Position numbers and translations under genes: made by a program. A stretch of 64,000 bases of DNA from Streptomyces sp. Sge12 (GTDB taxonomy: Bacteria; Actinomycetota; Actinomycetes; Streptomycetales; Streptomycetaceae): NCBI RefSeq assembly GCF_002080455.1, contig NZ_CP020555.1:3534001-3598000 (forward strand), written 5' to 3'. How positions within the stretch are numbered: position 1 is the first letter of the stretch; each line of letters starts with the position of its first letter. Shown here piece by piece: positions 17,383 through 25,309 of the stretch. The notes beneath the pieces are model-generated. The model ran no database searches and was not told the origin of the DNA. It saw nothing but the letters and a program-made list of their open reading frames with translations.

Positions 17383-18779
17383 GCGGGCTCAGCCACCGCA
17401 AGGACGTCGAGTTCCTGGAGGAGTGCAACCCGGCTCTGGTGGAGCGCAACGCCGCCGAGTTCAAACGCCTGCGCGATCTGCTGGTACAGGTTGAGGAGCC
17501 CGCCCGGCGCGCCGAGACCGGCACCGAATGGCACAGCGACAACAGTCACACCTACACCGCGCGGCTCTCCGAGGCACGGCAGCTCGTCCAGCACATCGCC
17601 GAGGGGTACGACAAGGCCGCGAGCGCCCTGCACGCGTACGCGGCGGCCCTGACGACCGCCAAGTCCCACTACTCGAACGGCAAGGGCTCCGAGCGCAAGC
17701 TCGCCGCGCTGATCGCCACGAAGGGCACCGCGGTCACCCGCACCGCCCAGGAGGCGGAGCCGATGCGCCAGTGGGAGGACATGCGGGCGACGACCGGCTT
17801 CCTCGACGGCCTGGCCGAGCTCACCATGGACGTGGACGACATCCGCGAGGAGGCCGACCGCCTCCACGACGACGCCGGCGGCAACTTCCGGCTGGCCAGG
17901 ACCGCCGAGCAGGAGGCGCGCAGCGTGTGCGTCCACGCGCTGAAGCAGGCGTACGAGCTGCTGCCCGAGTTCAAGGTGCGGGGCGGTGCGGGCGGGGTCG
18001 ACGTCTACGCGGCCATGGCCGACATCCGCCGCGAGGCGGCGGAGGCCCGTACCGATCCCCTGACCCATCTGCCGGGCAGCGGACCGAAGAAGGACATGGC
18101 GGGCCCGGTCGGGCCGGACACCCCGGTCTCCCCGCAGCTGCGCGACATCCGGATGCGGGTTGCGGGGCTGCCGGACGCCGCCGACAACTACTGGGTGCCC
18201 CTCGTCACGGACGGCATGCACGCGGACTGGATCTCCCAGAACAAGGAGGTCCTGCGGGCGGCGGCCAAGAACGCGGGGCTGCCGGAAGAGCTGGTCGCGG
18301 GCGTGGCCTGGCAGGAGATCGGCGGCTATCAGCCCGGCCTGCTGGACGACGTGACCGGCACGATCCGTGAACAGGCCGCCGCTCCGTGGGGCCTGAGCCC
18401 CTTCACCCCCGAGAACCTTCCGTGGCGCCTCGGCGGGAAGCTGGACGAGACCTCGTACGGGCCGATCGCCATCCAGCTGCGCCGCGGTGCCGAAGTGCTC
18501 GGCTACGACCCGGCGAACCTCACCGACCACCAGCGGACCCTGGTGGAGGAAGCCCTTCAGGATCCCAAGCAGAATGCCTTCATAGCCGCCGGCTACCTGG
18601 CTCAGATCAAGGCGGAGAGCGGGCTGGCCGATGTGCCGGCCGACCGGATGACGGAGGCCCAGATGCGGGAGATCGCCGCCCGCTACAACGGGGGACCCTA
18701 CTGGGACCTCCCCAAGGCCCAGGGCTACGGTGACCGGTTCGTCGGGAACCTCGGCCAAGCGAAGGACGCAATGCGATGA
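17379..18779 (+). CDS. Helical protein with C-terminal transglycosylase-like domain, candidate effector
   Basis: 466 residues, GTG start overlapping the upstream stop. Residues ~1-235 are almost all helical, with heptad-like spacing and a WHSDNSHTYTARL segment, like the long N-terminal arms of LXG/WXG toxins. After a GPKK/GPVGPD linker (~228-245) the C-terminal ~210 residues look lysozyme-like: LVAGVAWQEIGG (candidate catalytic Glu), SYGPIAIQLRRGAEVLGYD and MREIAARYNGGPYW match in order the Glu, G-x-Q and A-Y-N motifs of SLT transglycosylases. No signal peptide, so export would have to be Sec-independent. Coupled at both ends by 4-bp overlaps. Confidence 0.6.
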   Translation: MSGLSHRKDVEFLEECNPALVERNAAEFKRLRDLLVQVEEPARRAETGTEWHSDNSHTYTARLSEARQLVQHIAEGYDKAASALHAYAAALTTAKSHYSNGKGSERKLAALIATKGTAVTRTAQEAEPMRQWEDMRATTGFLDGLAELTMDVDDIREEADRLHDDAGGNFRLARTAEQEARSVCVHALKQAYELLPEFKVRGGAGGVDVYAAMADIRREAAEARTDPLTHLPGSGPKKDMAGPVGPDTPVSPQLRDIRMRVAGLPDAADNYWVPLVTDGMHADWISQNKEVLRAAAKNAGLPEELVAGVAWQEIGGYQPGLLDDVTGTIREQAAAPWGLSPFTPENLPWRLGGKLDETSYGPIAIQLRRGAEVLGYDPANLTDHQRTLVEEALQDPKQNAFIAAGYLAQIKAESGLADVPADRMTEAQMREIAARYNGGPYWDLPKAQGYGDRFVGNLGQAKDAMR

Positions 18780-19096
18780 CGTACCCCCGCGAGAGCATCG
18801 ACCTGCCCGAGGACCGGGGCTGGCTGCGCTGGATCCTGGGGGTGCCGCTCGGGATCATCCACCTGCTCAACGCCGTCGCCGTGTTCGGGGCCCTCTTCGC
18901 CGGGCCGCAGGGCGAGTGGGACCACCAGGGCTACGAGGGCGTCTCCGCGATGTGCTTCGTCTCCGTGTCCCTGAGCGTGCTGGGCCTGCTCATCACGGCC
19001 GTCCCGAGCGTGCGCCGGACCATGGGCCTGTGGTGGTTCCTCCCGCCCCTCCTCCTCGGCCTGACCGCCTACATCCGCGGCGCAACCCTCGGCTAG
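18776..19096 (+). CDS. Small membrane protein, possible immunity partner
   Basis: 106 residues with three hydrophobic segments (about 18-40, 52-76 and 83-100), short charged N terminus. ATG overlaps the upstream stop by 4 bp (ATGA), making it the third gene of a fully coupled trio. A small membrane protein immediately downstream of a putative cell-wall hydrolase is the usual place for an immunity protein, but it could also be an anchoring or export factor. No family recognised. Confidence 0.6.
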   Translation: MTYPRESIDLPEDRGWLRWILGVPLGIIHLLNAVAVFGALFAGPQGEWDHQGYEGVSAMCFVSVSLSVLGLLITAVPSVRRTMGLWWFLPPLLLGLTAYIRGATLG

Positions 19097-19131
19097 GCCG
19101 TCTCTTTCGGATCTTGCCGGGCCCGAACGCA

Positions 19132-19163
19132 GCAGCCCCCGCCCGGGAGGGGGCGGGGGCTGC
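19132..19163. terminator. Bidirectional terminator
   Basis: GCAGCCCCCGCCC (19132-19144) pairs perfectly with GGGCGGGGGCTGC (19151-19163), 6-nt loop, between convergent stops at 19096 and 19178. Confidence 0.85.
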
Positions 19164-19177
19164 GCTGGGTGGTGGGG

Positions 19178-20491
19178 TCAGGCGGCGACGGCGACCGGCT
19201 CGGCGGCCGGGGCCGGCTCGTCCAGCGGGGAGGCCGAGGCGGAGGCGTAGGCCTCCTTGTCCAGGATCCCCTCGCGGGCCGAGACGATGACCGGGACCAG
19301 GGCCTGGCCGGCCACGTTGGTGGCGGTGCGCATCATGTCGAGGATCGGGTCGATCGCCAGCAGCAGACCCACGCCGGCGAGCGGCAGGCCCAGCGTGGAG
19401 AGGGTCAGCGTCAGCATGACGGTGGCGCCGGTCAGACCGGCCGTGGCGGCCGAGCCGATGACCGAGACGAAGACGATGAGCAGGTACTCCTTGATGCCCA
19501 GCTGCACGTCGAAGATCTGCGCGATGAAGATCGCGGCGAGCGCCGGGTAGATCGCGGCGCAGCCGTCCATCTTGGTGGTGGCGCCGAACGGGACGGCGAA
19601 GGAGGCGTACTCCTTCGGGACGCCGAGGCGCTCGGTGACCTTCTGGGTGACCGGCATGGTGCCGACCGAGGAGCGGGAGACGAAGGCCAGCTGGATGGCG
19701 GGCCAGGCGCCCTTGAAGAACTGGATCGGGCTGACCTTGGCGACCGTCGCGAGCAGCAGCGGGTAGACGCCGAACATCACCAGGGCGCAGCCGATGTAGA
19801 CGTCGGCGGTGAAGGTCGCGTACTTGCCGATCAGGTCCCAGCCGTAGGTGGCGATCGCGGTGCCGATGAGGCCGATGGTGCCGATCGGGGCGAGGCGGAT
19901 GACCCACCACAGGGCCTTCTGGAGGAGCTCCAGGGCGGACTCGGCGAGGTCCAGGACCGGCTTGGCCTTGGCGCCGAGCTGGAGGGCTGCGATACCGGCG
20001 ACGACGGCCAGGAAGACGATCTGAAGGACCTTCAGCTCGGTGAACGGCGTCACGATGTCGGTGGGGACGATCCCGGTCAGGAAGTCGATCCAGGAACCGG
20101 TCCGCTTGGGGTCCTTGCCGTCGGCGGCGGTGAGGCCGGTGCCCGCACCGGGGTCGGTCAGCAGGCCGATGCCGATGCCGATGCCGACCGCGATCAGCGA
20201 CGTGATCATGAACCAGAGCAGCGTGCGGGTGGCGAGCCGCGCGGCGTTGTTCACCTTTCGCAGGTTGGTGATCGACACCAGGATCGCGAAGAAGACGAGC
20301 GGGGCGATGGCCAGCTTCAGCAGCTGGATGAAGATGTCGCCGACCTTCTCCAGGGTGGTGCCGAGCCAGCTGATGTCCTGGCTGCGGGCTATCCAGCCGA
20401 AGAGGACACCGAGGGCCAGACCGGCGACGATCTGGGCCCAGAAGGGGAACTTGAACGAGGCCTTGGCAGGGGCCTGGGGGGTCGCGGACAC
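19178..20491 (-). CDS. Dicarboxylate/amino-acid:cation symporter (SDF family)
   Basis: 437 residues from GTG 20491, chosen because CCGGAGA lies 5-6 nt upstream; the frame opens further 5'. Eight or more transmembrane helices with SDF (GltPh/DctA-like) landmarks: re-entrant loop 1 SRSSVGTMPVT, PFGATTKMDGCA in TM7, and MRTATNVAGQALVPV in TM8. The variants SSVGT for SSSAT and TKMDG for TNMDG place it outside the best-known glutamate/DctA subgroups, so the substrate (C4-dicarboxylate, Glu/Asp or a neutral amino acid) is uncertain. Sits in the plasma membrane, monocistronic. Confidence 0.88.
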   Translation of the reverse strand: MSATPQAPAKASFKFPFWAQIVAGLALGVLFGWIARSQDISWLGTTLEKVGDIFIQLLKLAIAPLVFFAILVSITNLRKVNNAARLATRTLLWFMITSLIAVGIGIGIGLLTDPGAGTGLTAADGKDPKRTGSWIDFLTGIVPTDIVTPFTELKVLQIVFLAVVAGIAALQLGAKAKPVLDLAESALELLQKALWWVIRLAPIGTIGLIGTAIATYGWDLIGKYATFTADVYIGCALVMFGVYPLLLATVAKVSPIQFFKGAWPAIQLAFVSRSSVGTMPVTQKVTERLGVPKEYASFAVPFGATTKMDGCAAIYPALAAIFIAQIFDVQLGIKEYLLIVFVSVIGSAATAGLTGATVMLTLTLSTLGLPLAGVGLLLAIDPILDMMRTATNVAGQALVPVIVSAREGILDKEAYASASASPLDEPAPAAEPVAVAA

Positions 20492-20722
20492 GGACACTCT
20501 CCGGAGGTGGCGCACGAAGACAGGGGGGAAGTACTGCGGTGGTGAAGCGGTGCGGCAGCAGCCAGAAGGGCCGGCCGGGACGGCTGCTGTATCGATTCAG
20601 CTCAACAGCAACAGGCCGCGGACGCGCGGCGGCAGAGGTCGACGTGCAGGCGCGTCACGAGCGGAACGCTCGCGATCAGGGGGTGCGCAACTGTGGTCAA
20701 CATGTTGAACACGCTAACACTT

Positions 20723-20755
20723 CCCCTTTGAGAATCTCAAAGGGGCCCTTTGAGA
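20723..20755. promoter_or_regulatory. Operator-like dyad plus extra half-site upstream of the symporter
   Basis: CCCCTTTGAGA (20723-20733), one A, then TCTCAAAGGGG (20735-20745), followed at once by a third half-site CCCTTTGAGA (20746-20755). It lies 232 bp upstream of the symporter start in a relatively AT-rich island. The 378-bp gap 20492-20869 has no gene; it holds this site and the terminator at 20799-20841. Confidence 0.6.
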
Positions 20756-20798
20756 CAACGGCGCACGGGGCCCCCTTGCGCAGCCCCGGAAAAACACC

Positions 20799-20841
20799 AC
20801 CGCCCCAGCGTTACGGGCGGTATACCCGGTGCTGGGGCGGT
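20799..20841. terminator. Terminator of the DUF4229 gene
   Basis: ACCGCCCCAGC (20799-20809) pairs with GCTGGGGCGGT (20831-20841), with a smaller GGGCGGTATACCC-like pairing in the loop, just beyond the minus-strand stop at 20870. Confidence 0.6.
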
Positions 20842-20869
20842 TCGATGTGTGATGAAGCCAACTGTGGCG

Positions 20870-21181
20870 TTACGAGGTCACGCGCGCCGCGTCGTCGGCC
20901 TGGTCCTCCTGGCTGCGGTTCGCGGCCAGCCGCTCCTTCGCACCCGCGACGCGCCCGGAGATCTGCGTGGACATCTCCTCGCGCTGCTTGCGCAGAAGGA
21001 CGAAGGAGAGCGGGGCGGAGATGACGAGGGCGAGCAGGACGACCCAGGCGGCATTGGCGTCCCCGAGGCCCGAGGGCACCCAGCCGATCCGGACGAGGAC
21101 GGCGACGACGACGAGGCATCCGACGAAGATGCCCAGGCGCATCGCGGTGTAGCGGATCGTTGCGCTCGGCTTGAGGGACAC
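20870..21181 (-). CDS. DUF4229 small membrane protein
   Basis: 103 residues from GTG 21181 with AAGGGG 5-10 nt upstream. Two transmembrane helices (about 12-33 and 42-63) start with the family pattern RYTAMRLGIFVG and end in VISAPLSFVLLRKQREEM, followed by a charged cytosolic tail. This is the actinobacterial DUF4229 family, of unknown function, commonly found next to mqn and ubi-type genes in Streptomyces. Separate from the acetyltransferase gene upstream by 110 bp. Confidence 0.85.
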   Translation of the reverse strand: MSLKPSATIRYTAMRLGIFVGCLVVVAVLVRIGWVPSGLGDANAAWVVLLALVISAPLSFVLLRKQREEMSTQISGRVAGAKERLAANRSQEDQADDAARVTS

Positions 21182-21291
21182 GGTGACCCCTTCTCTCTCG
21201 TCGTGGTCTGCGGCGGCTGGTGCCCGTCAAGTGAAGCACGCCGGGGCCCGGCCACCGCCCTCCGGGGTGCGGCGGCCGGGCCGGCCGCACG

Positions 21292-21816
21292 TCAGTACAG
21301 CGGCAGCAGCATGGTGATGTCGTCGCGGTCGTCGCCCGGGGCCACGCGGACGGCGCCGGGGACGCGGCCGACCTCCTTGTAGCCGCAGGAGGCGTAGAAG
21401 TGCTCCAGGCCGAGGCCTCCGCGGCAGGTGAGGCGGATGGCGTCGATGTTCCCGACGGAGCGGGCGGCGGCCTCCGTGGCGGCCATCAGGTCGCGCCCGT
21501 ACCCCTTGCCCTGGTGACGCGGATGGACCATCACCGTGTAGGCCCACAGCCAGTGGAGCTGGAGCCGGTGCGTGTTGTGGGTGAGGAAGGCGGTCGCGGC
21601 GACCGCCCCGTCCTCGTCGTGCCCGAGGACCAGTCGGCAGCCCCCGTCGGCGACGCCGGCGAGGTGCTTGTCGAGCGAGGGGCGGATGTCGTCGGGGGTG
21701 ACCGGGGGCACGAAGCCCACGGCGCCGCCCGCGTTGGAGACGTCGGCCCACAGCGCCAGGATTCCATCACGCAGGGAGGGGTCGACGACCGGGTCCAGGG
21801 TGAAAGTAAGGGTCAT
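21292..21816 (-). CDS. GNAT-family N-acetyltransferase
   Basis: 174 residues. One GNAT domain; the acetyl-CoA-binding motif is VHPRHQGKGYGRDLM (about 97-111) and a C-terminal GLGLEHFYASCGYKEVG strand-helix completes the fold. The substrate is not evident. A good Shine-Dalgarno is lacking before the ATG at 21816 and the upstream DNA is AT-rich, so the message may be leaderless or nearly so. Confidence 0.85.
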   Translation of the reverse strand: MTLTFTLDPVVDPSLRDGILALWADVSNAGGAVGFVPPVTPDDIRPSLDKHLAGVADGGCRLVLGHDEDGAVAATAFLTHNTHRLQLHWLWAYTVMVHPRHQGKGYGRDLMAATEAAARSVGNIDAIRLTCRGGLGLEHFYASCGYKEVGRVPGAVRVAPGDDRDDITMLLPLY

Positions 21817-21853
21817 TTTGCAAGTTTACCCATTACCTCATCGGCCCGTCCAG

Positions 21854-21886
21854 AAAAAGTTAAACCCCGGCCCATGGGCCGGGGTT
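21854..21886 (-). terminator. Intrinsic terminator of mqnE
   Basis: A perfect 24-bp palindrome (21863-21886, centre CCCATGGG). In the minus-strand direction it is followed by TTTAACTTTTT (T-run complementing 21854-21858). It follows the mqnE stop at 21916. Confidence 0.85.
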
Positions 21887-21915
21887 AACTCACCTCGAGG
21901 CGGTCGGACGAGGGG

Positions 21916-23079
21916 TCAGACGCGCATCGCCTGCGGGGTCTCGCGCAGGCCCGCGTCCGGACCCGGGTACTCGCGGATGATCTCGTAGCGCGTGTTGCGC
22001 TCGACCGGGCGGAAGCCCGCTTCCCGGATCAGCTCGAGCAGGTCGTCACGGCCCAGCTTGTTCGGGGTGCCGTAGTTGTCCGCGTCGTGCGTGATCTTGT
22101 ACTCGACGACCGAGCCGTCCATGTCGTCCGCACCGTGCTGCAGCGCGAGCTGGGCGGTCTGGACGCCGTGCATCACCCAGAAGACCTTGACGTGCGGCAC
22201 GTTGTCGAAGAGCAGTCGCGAGACGGCGAAGGTCTTCAGCGCCTCGGCGCCGGTGGCCATCGTCGTGCGCGCCTGGAGCTTGTTGCGCACCTTGCCGTCC
22301 TGCATGTCCACGAAGTCGTGCTGGTAGCGCAGCGGGATGAAGACCTGGAAACCGCCGGTCTCGTCCTGGAGCTCGCGCAGCCGCAGCACGTGGTCGACGC
22401 GGTGGCGCGGCTCCTCGATGTGCCCGTAGAGCATGGTCGAGGGGGTCTTGAGACCCTTCTCGTGCGCGAGCCGGTGGATGCGCGACCAGTCCTCCCAGTG
22501 GGTGCGGTGGTCGACGATGTGCTGGCGGACCTCCCAGTCGAAGATCTCCGCGCCGCCGCCCGTGAGCGACTCCAGGCCGGCCTCGATCAGCTCGTCGAGG
22601 ATGTCGGAGGCCGACATGCCCGAGATCGTCTCGAAGTGGTGGATCTCGGTCGCCGTGAACGCCTTCAGCGAGACGTTCGGCAGCGCCTTCTTCAGCTCGG
22701 AGAGCGAGCGCGGGTAGTAGCGCCACGGCAGGTTCGGGTGCAGGCCGTTGACGATGTGCAGCTCGGTGAGGTTGTCGTTCTCCATGGCCTTCGCCAGGCG
22801 CACGGCCTCCTCGATGCGCATCGTGTACGCGTCCTTCTCGCCCGGCTTGCGCTGGAACGAGCAGTACGCGCACGAGGCGGTGCACACGTTGGTCATGTTC
22901 AGGTGCCGGTTGACGTTGAAGTGGACGACGTCACCGTTCTTGCGCGTGCGCACCTCGTGGGCGAGGCCACCGAGCCAGGCCAGGTCGTCCGACTCGTAGA
23001 GGGCGATGCCGTCCTCACGGGTCAGCCGCTCGCCGGAGCGGACCTTCTCCTCCAGCTCACGCTTGAGCCCAGCGTCCAT
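21916..23079 (-). CDS. mqnE: Aminofutalosine synthase MqnE (radical SAM)
   Basis: 387 residues, ATG 23079 with AAGGGAGG upstream. The radical-SAM cluster motif is NMTNVCTASCAYCSF with C66, C70 and C73. The enzyme joins 3-enolpyruvylbenzoate (made by MqnA) to the adenosyl radical of SAM, giving aminofutalosine. MqnE is chosen over its relative MqnC because of the N-terminal NVNRHLNMTN and the ELHIVNGLHPNLPW stretch, and because this locus, with the Lrp gene and ubiX, is where Streptomyces keeps mqnE. The two enzymes are close, so a phylogenetic check is desirable. Cytosolic, 4Fe-4S. Confidence 0.85.
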   Translation of the reverse strand: MDAGLKRELEEKVRSGERLTREDGIALYESDDLAWLGGLAHEVRTRKNGDVVHFNVNRHLNMTNVCTASCAYCSFQRKPGEKDAYTMRIEEAVRLAKAMENDNLTELHIVNGLHPNLPWRYYPRSLSELKKALPNVSLKAFTATEIHHFETISGMSASDILDELIEAGLESLTGGGAEIFDWEVRQHIVDHRTHWEDWSRIHRLAHEKGLKTPSTMLYGHIEEPRHRVDHVLRLRELQDETGGFQVFIPLRYQHDFVDMQDGKVRNKLQARTTMATGAEALKTFAVSRLLFDNVPHVKVFWVMHGVQTAQLALQHGADDMDGSVVEYKITHDADNYGTPNKLGRDDLLELIREAGFRPVERNTRYEIIREYPGPDAGLRETPQAMRV

Positions 23080-23139
23080 GTACCGGTCGCCTCCCTTAGA
23101 TGCCTCTGCCTGTCCTGCGAACCCTGACCAACCGTACTC

Positions 23140-23595
23140 TCAGGCTTCCTCGGGCAGTTCCCCGACCCGGTTCTCCCACTTCGTGGAGAGCACGATGGTG
23201 GTGCGGGTGCGCGAGACGCCCTTGGTGCCGGAAAGCCTGCGGATGATCTTCTCCAGGCCGTCCACGTCGTTGGCGCGCACCTTCAGCATGAAGGAGTCGT
23301 CGCCCGCGATGAACCAGCAGTCCTCGATCTCGGCGAGGTCGCGCAGCCGCCGGGCCACGTCCTCGTGGTCCGCGGCATCGGACATGGAGAGTCCGATCAG
23401 CGCCGTGACGCCGAGGCCGAGCGACCGCGAGTCCACCGTCGCGCGGTAGCCGGTGATGACGCCGGCCGTCTCCAGTCGATTGATGCGGTCGGTGACGCTG
23501 GGGCCGGAGAGGCCCACGAGACGGCCCAGCTCCGCGTACGAGGCACGACCGTTTTCCCGGAGTGCCTGGATGAGCTGCCTGTCCACCGTGTCCAT
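23140..23595 (-). CDS. Lrp/AsnC-family transcriptional regulator
   Basis: 151 residues, ATG 23595 with GGAAGG upstream. N-terminal helix-turn-helix (about 3-55: DRQLIQALRENGRASYAELGR then GLSGPSVTDRINRLE) and C-terminal RAM ligand domain (about 65-145) with GDDSFMLKVRA. Feast/famine-type regulators of this sort bind amino acids and often control themselves; a dyad lies 60-80 bp upstream. It is 60 bp upstream of mqnE on the same strand, so the two may be co-transcribed. Confidence 0.9.
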   Translation of the reverse strand: MDTVDRQLIQALRENGRASYAELGRLVGLSGPSVTDRINRLETAGVITGYRATVDSRSLGLGVTALIGLSMSDAADHEDVARRLRDLAEIEDCWFIAGDDSFMLKVRANDVDGLEKIIRRLSGTKGVSRTRTTIVLSTKWENRVGELPEEA

Positions 23596-23654
23596 TTACG
23601 TGGAGCCTTCCATTATTCGGCGATCCTGCAAGTCTAGGTATAGAATCTAAGGCA

Positions 23655-23674
23655 CACAGGGTCAACACCCTGTG
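23655..23674. promoter_or_regulatory. Candidate Lrp-type operator
   Basis: CACAGGGT (23655-23662) and ACCCTGTG (23667-23674) are perfect 8-bp arms around 4 nt. The dyad lies between the divergent Lrp gene (start 23595) and the small basic-protein gene (start 23719), so it could control both. Confidence 0.55.
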
Positions 23675-23718
23675 AAATCTTTCAGCAGATCAATGACGAT
23701 CTTCAGGAGTGGTTCACC

Positions 23719-23856
23719 GTGTTCACGATCGAGATGGCCTACGCCCACATGCGGGGGCTCCAGGAGCTGGCCAACCGATCCCGTGCCCACCAGCCCGCCG
23801 CGGCCCACCGCGTCGACAAGGCCCGCAAGCCGCTGGGCCGCAAGAAGAAGGCCTAG
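23719..23856 (+). CDS. Small basic protein, 45 residues
   Basis: GTG start with CAGGAG 9 nt upstream. The protein begins MFTIEMAYAHMRGLQ and ends KPLGRKKKA; 45 residues, strongly basic at the C terminus, with no cysteine or membrane segment. It has a good ribosome site, a dyad upstream and coding-like codon use (third positions mostly G/C), and is divergent from the Lrp gene. Proteins of this size next to this Lrp gene are conserved in Streptomyces to my knowledge, with no function assigned. Its stop shares the CTAG tetranucleotide with the convergent ubiX stop. Confidence 0.75.
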   Translation: MFTIEMAYAHMRGLQELANRSRAHQPAAAHRVDKARKPLGRKKKA

Positions 23857-24542
23857 TCACCGCCACCTGCCCCCCGGGCAGTACGGGAGCCTCCCAGCTC
23901 CCCCTCCCAGCGGCGGTACAGCCGGTGCGGCACCCCTGCCGCGTCCAGCACCCGCCCCGCGACGAAGTCCACCAGATCCTGGATGTGCGTCGCACCCGTA
24001 TAGAACGCCGGAGAGGCGGGCAGCACGACCGCGCCCGCCTCGTCCAGCGCCACCAGGTGCCGCAGCGTCTGTCCGTTCAGCGGGGTCTCCCGCACCGCGA
24101 CCACCAGCCGGCGCCGCTCCTTGAGCGTCACGCTCGCCACGCGCTGGAGCAGGTCCTTCGACAGCCCCAGCGCCACGCCCGCCACACAGGCCGTGGACGC
24201 GGGGACGATGAGCATCCCCTTGACCGGATACGAGCCCGAACTCGGGCCCGCCGCCAGGTCCCCCGCGCCCCAGTACCGGACGTCGTCCAGTTCCGGCCGT
24301 GCGAAGGTCTCCGGCTTCCCGTCGGCTCCCCGCGCCAGCCACTCCCCCAGGTCGTCGCGCCAGTGCGCGTCCCGGAAGGCGATCCCGGTCTCGTCCAGCA
24401 GGGTGAGGCGCGAGGCGCGGCTCACCACCAGGTCGACACTCTCCCCCGCGGCCAGCAGCCCGCGGAGCACCGCCGCCGCGTACGGCGTCCCGGACGCCCC
24501 GGAAACCCCGACCACCCACGGGGTGCGCTTGCGCTCAGTCAT
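23853..24542 (-). CDS. UbiX-like flavin prenyltransferase
   Basis: 229 residues. Flavoprotein fold with N-terminal VGVSGASGTPYA (FMN-binding), central VPASTACVAGVALGLSKDLL, RRLVVAVRETPLN and LPASPAFYTG, all family landmarks. UbiX prenylates FMN to make the cofactor required by UbiD-type decarboxylases, here MqnL at 26703. It is the partner of the decarboxylation step of the futalosine menaquinone route (sometimes called MqnM). The C terminus carries a ~25-residue Gly/Arg-rich extension. It converges on and overlaps the small basic gene by 4 bp. Confidence 0.92.
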   Translation of the reverse strand: MTERKRTPWVVGVSGASGTPYAAAVLRGLLAAGESVDLVVSRASRLTLLDETGIAFRDAHWRDDLGEWLARGADGKPETFARPELDDVRYWGAGDLAAGPSSGSYPVKGMLIVPASTACVAGVALGLSKDLLQRVASVTLKERRRLVVAVRETPLNGQTLRHLVALDEAGAVVLPASPAFYTGATHIQDLVDFVAGRVLDAAGVPHRLYRRWEGELGGSRTARGAGGGD

Positions 24543-24628
24543 ACCTCCGAGACTATCCGGCCACCACCGATGGGCACTCAGTAAGGTGTCCGCACGTTCC
24601 CGTGACGGGACACGGTGAGGGGACGAGG

Positions 24629-25225
24629 ATGAGCACGACGGTGGATCCGGGCTGGACGCAGCTCGACCGGGCCAAGGCGGCCGGGAAGCTGATGGCCGGC
24701 TGGGTGGCCCTGCTGTGGCTGGTCGAGCTGCTGGACCTGGCCACCGGCCATGCGCTGGACGGGTACGGGATCATCGCCCGCGAGCCGGACGGCCTGACCG
24801 GGATACCCCTCGCGCCCTTCCTCCACTTCGGGTTCGACCATGTGGCGTCCAACAGCGTCCCGCTGCTCGCCCTCGGCTTCGTCGCGGCCCTCAGCGGCAT
24901 CCGCCGGTTCCTGCTCGTGTGCGCCGCCGTCGTGGTGGTGGACGGACTCGGCGTCTGGCTGGTCTCCCCGTCGAACAGCATCACGGCCGGCGCCTCGGGC
25001 CTGGTCTTCGGCCTCTTCGGCTACCTGCTGGTCCGCGGATTCGTGGAACGGCGGCCGCTGGGCGTCGTGGTGGGCGTGGTCATCGCCGCCCTCTGGGGCA
25101 GCTCCATCCTCCTCGGCATCCTGCCGAACGACTCGGGGGTCAGCTGGCAGGGCCACCTCTTCGGCCTGCTCGCGGGCGCGGCCATGGCCTTCGCCCTCCC
25201 GAGGCGCGAGCCCGCGCCCAGCTGA
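24629..25225 (+). CDS. Rhomboid-family intramembrane serine protease
   Basis: 198 residues from ATG 24629. Six hydrophobic segments. Catalytic Ser S123 lies in GASGLVFG and the His H176 in WQGHLFGLLAG; HFGFDHVASN (H66, H71, N75) supplies the oxyanion/structural residues of TM2. The protein is thus likely active in the plasma membrane. It is divergent from ubiX (start 24542) and convergent with mqnP. A role in cleaving membrane proteins is inferred; the substrate is unknown. Confidence 0.88.
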   Translation: MSTTVDPGWTQLDRAKAAGKLMAGWVALLWLVELLDLATGHALDGYGIIAREPDGLTGIPLAPFLHFGFDHVASNSVPLLALGFVAALSGIRRFLLVCAAVVVVDGLGVWLVSPSNSITAGASGLVFGLFGYLLVRGFVERRPLGVVVGVVIAALWGSSILLGILPNDSGVSWQGHLFGLLAGAAMAFALPRREPAPS

Positions 25226-25309
25226 CGGGCGCTCTCCGAGCCGGTCACGCCGGCCGCCCTGTCACATCGGCCTCCCCGTCCATGCACTCGACGGCAGGCC
25301 GCACGGCAG

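Noticed and set aside
21916..23079. Assignment as MqnC instead of MqnE
   Set aside because: Both are related radical-SAM enzymes; the N-terminal NVNRHLNMTN signature and locus fit MqnE better. Not fully excluded without a tree.
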